The notes under the pieces: generated by a model
What the model saw: only the letters and a program-made list of their open reading frames with translations
What the model was told of the DNA's origin: nothing
Database searches by the model: none
In this document: positions 13,338 to 13,727 of the stretch, in pieces
How positions within the stretch are numbered: the first letter of the stretch is position 1
How the letters are laid out: every line of letters starts with the position of its first letter
Position numbers and translations under genes: made by a program
From: JAYZAP01 sp964645285
GTDB taxonomy: Bacteria; Pseudomonadota; Alphaproteobacteria; JAAXGF01
Reading direction: 5' to 3'
Assembly (NCBI GenBank): GCA_964645285.1
Contig: CAZYDR010000097.1
Span: 1-13,727, forward strand
DNA length: 13,727 bases

Positions 13338-13727
13338 CTAGTAAATCCGCCCTTCGTCGTACTCGTCCTCGTACATGGCGTAGACCTTGCGGACGGTCTC
13401 GTGGATTTCCCAGGTGATTTCCTGGCCGAATTCGATGAAGAAGTGATCGCCCGCCTTGATGGTGATCGACTCGCCGGTCGCATTGTTTGTCAGCGTTGCG
13501 CGGCCGGCCAGCACGTGGCCGCTTTCGGTGCCGGGGTAGTGCGCGATAAACTTAGACGGTCCGCATTGGTAGACGCCGACGCTGTAGCGCTTCAGGGGAT
13601 CGCGGAACAGCACCTTGCCGAATTGGTCGATAGCGCCCGAGGCGGTGGGCCAGGGATCGAGATCCAGGTCGCCGGCGGCGCCTGAAAATACGGTCAGGGT
13701 GGGTTTCGCTCCGGCCTCGGCTTTTTG
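13338..13727 (-). CDS. Cupin-domain protein (DUF861/cupin_3 type), 5' end missing
   Basis: About 129 residues are visible; the frame stays open to the right edge, so the start lies outside the window. The cupin core runs from G-H-V-L-A-G-R-A-T-L through A-G-D-H-F-F-I-E-F-G to the signature W-E-I-H-E-T-V-R-K-V-Y. This signature is typical of the DUF861 group, which includes ureidoglycine aminohydrolase-like and many uncharacterised small cupins. A GTG at 13613 could be mistaken for the start, but upstream codons in the same frame continue the protein (T-L-T-V-F-S-G-A-A-G). The function is unknown. It is convergent with the orphan tail at 13235, and a hairpin separates the two. Confidence 0.8.
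   Translation of the reverse strand, partial: QKAEAGAKPTLTVFSGAAGDLDLDPWPTASGAIDQFGKVLFRDPLKRYSVGVYQCGPSKFIAHYPGTESGHVLAGRATLTNNATGESITIKAGDHFFIEFGQEITWEIHETVRKVYAMYEDEYDEGRIY

Noticed and set aside
13224..13685. Plus-strand frame across the cupin gene
   Set aside because: The minus-strand cupin has clear family signatures in this stretch; the plus frame is its antisense.

Overview
This is a GC-rich window with dense, GC-ending codon use, strong GGAG-type ribosome binding sites and very tight gene packing. It looks like an alphaproteobacterium, possibly of a Rhodospirillales type. That is an inference from protein style and from the presence of rquA (rhodoquinone synthesis) beside a selenocysteine locus; no rRNA is present to confirm it.

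Left part (1-4780). A minus-strand pair encodes a histidinol-dehydrogenase-like enzyme and an agmatinase-family ureohydrolase. They overlap by 8 bases, and the ureohydrolase runs off the left edge. Divergent from them is an EamA/DMT membrane transporter. Convergent with the transporter is a second minus-strand pair, a carboxymuconolactone-decarboxylase-like protein followed by a radical SAM protein.

Centre (4933-10310). This is a complete bacterial selenocysteine locus on the plus strand: selD (selenophosphate synthetase), selA (selenocysteine synthase), selB (selenocysteine-specific elongation factor), one apparent client selenoprotein, and selC (tRNA-Sec, anticodon TCA). selD/selA and selA/selB each overlap by 4 bases. 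The client is an ArsM-like SAM-dependent methyltransferase (9354-10130). Its codon 202 is an in-frame TGA at the place where arsenite methyltransferases carry their catalytic cysteine. A long hairpin beginning on the base after the TGA has the expected properties of a bacterial SECIS element. Read as an ordinary stop, the TGA would leave a truncated 201-residue protein; read as selenocysteine it gives a full-length 258-residue enzyme.

Right part (10311-13727). A P4-type tyrosine integrase starts 147 bases after selC, so selC has probably served as an integration site. Beyond it the sequence becomes mosaic: two diverged copies of a 77-bp repeat made of AATGTCC/GGACATT palindromes, an rquA gene, a truncated GFA-family gene, an 18-bp inverted repeat bounding a 468-bp segment, the orphan 3' end of an unknown gene, and a partial cupin gene at the right edge. 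No second copy of the selC 3' end was found, so the far boundary of the integrated element is not in the window or has been lost.

The most interesting item is the candidate selenoprotein methyltransferase embedded in its own decoding operon. Next are the selC/integrase junction with rquA nearby, and the histidinol-dehydrogenase-like protein whose predicted zinc ligands are swapped (Gln to Glu and Asp to Asn).
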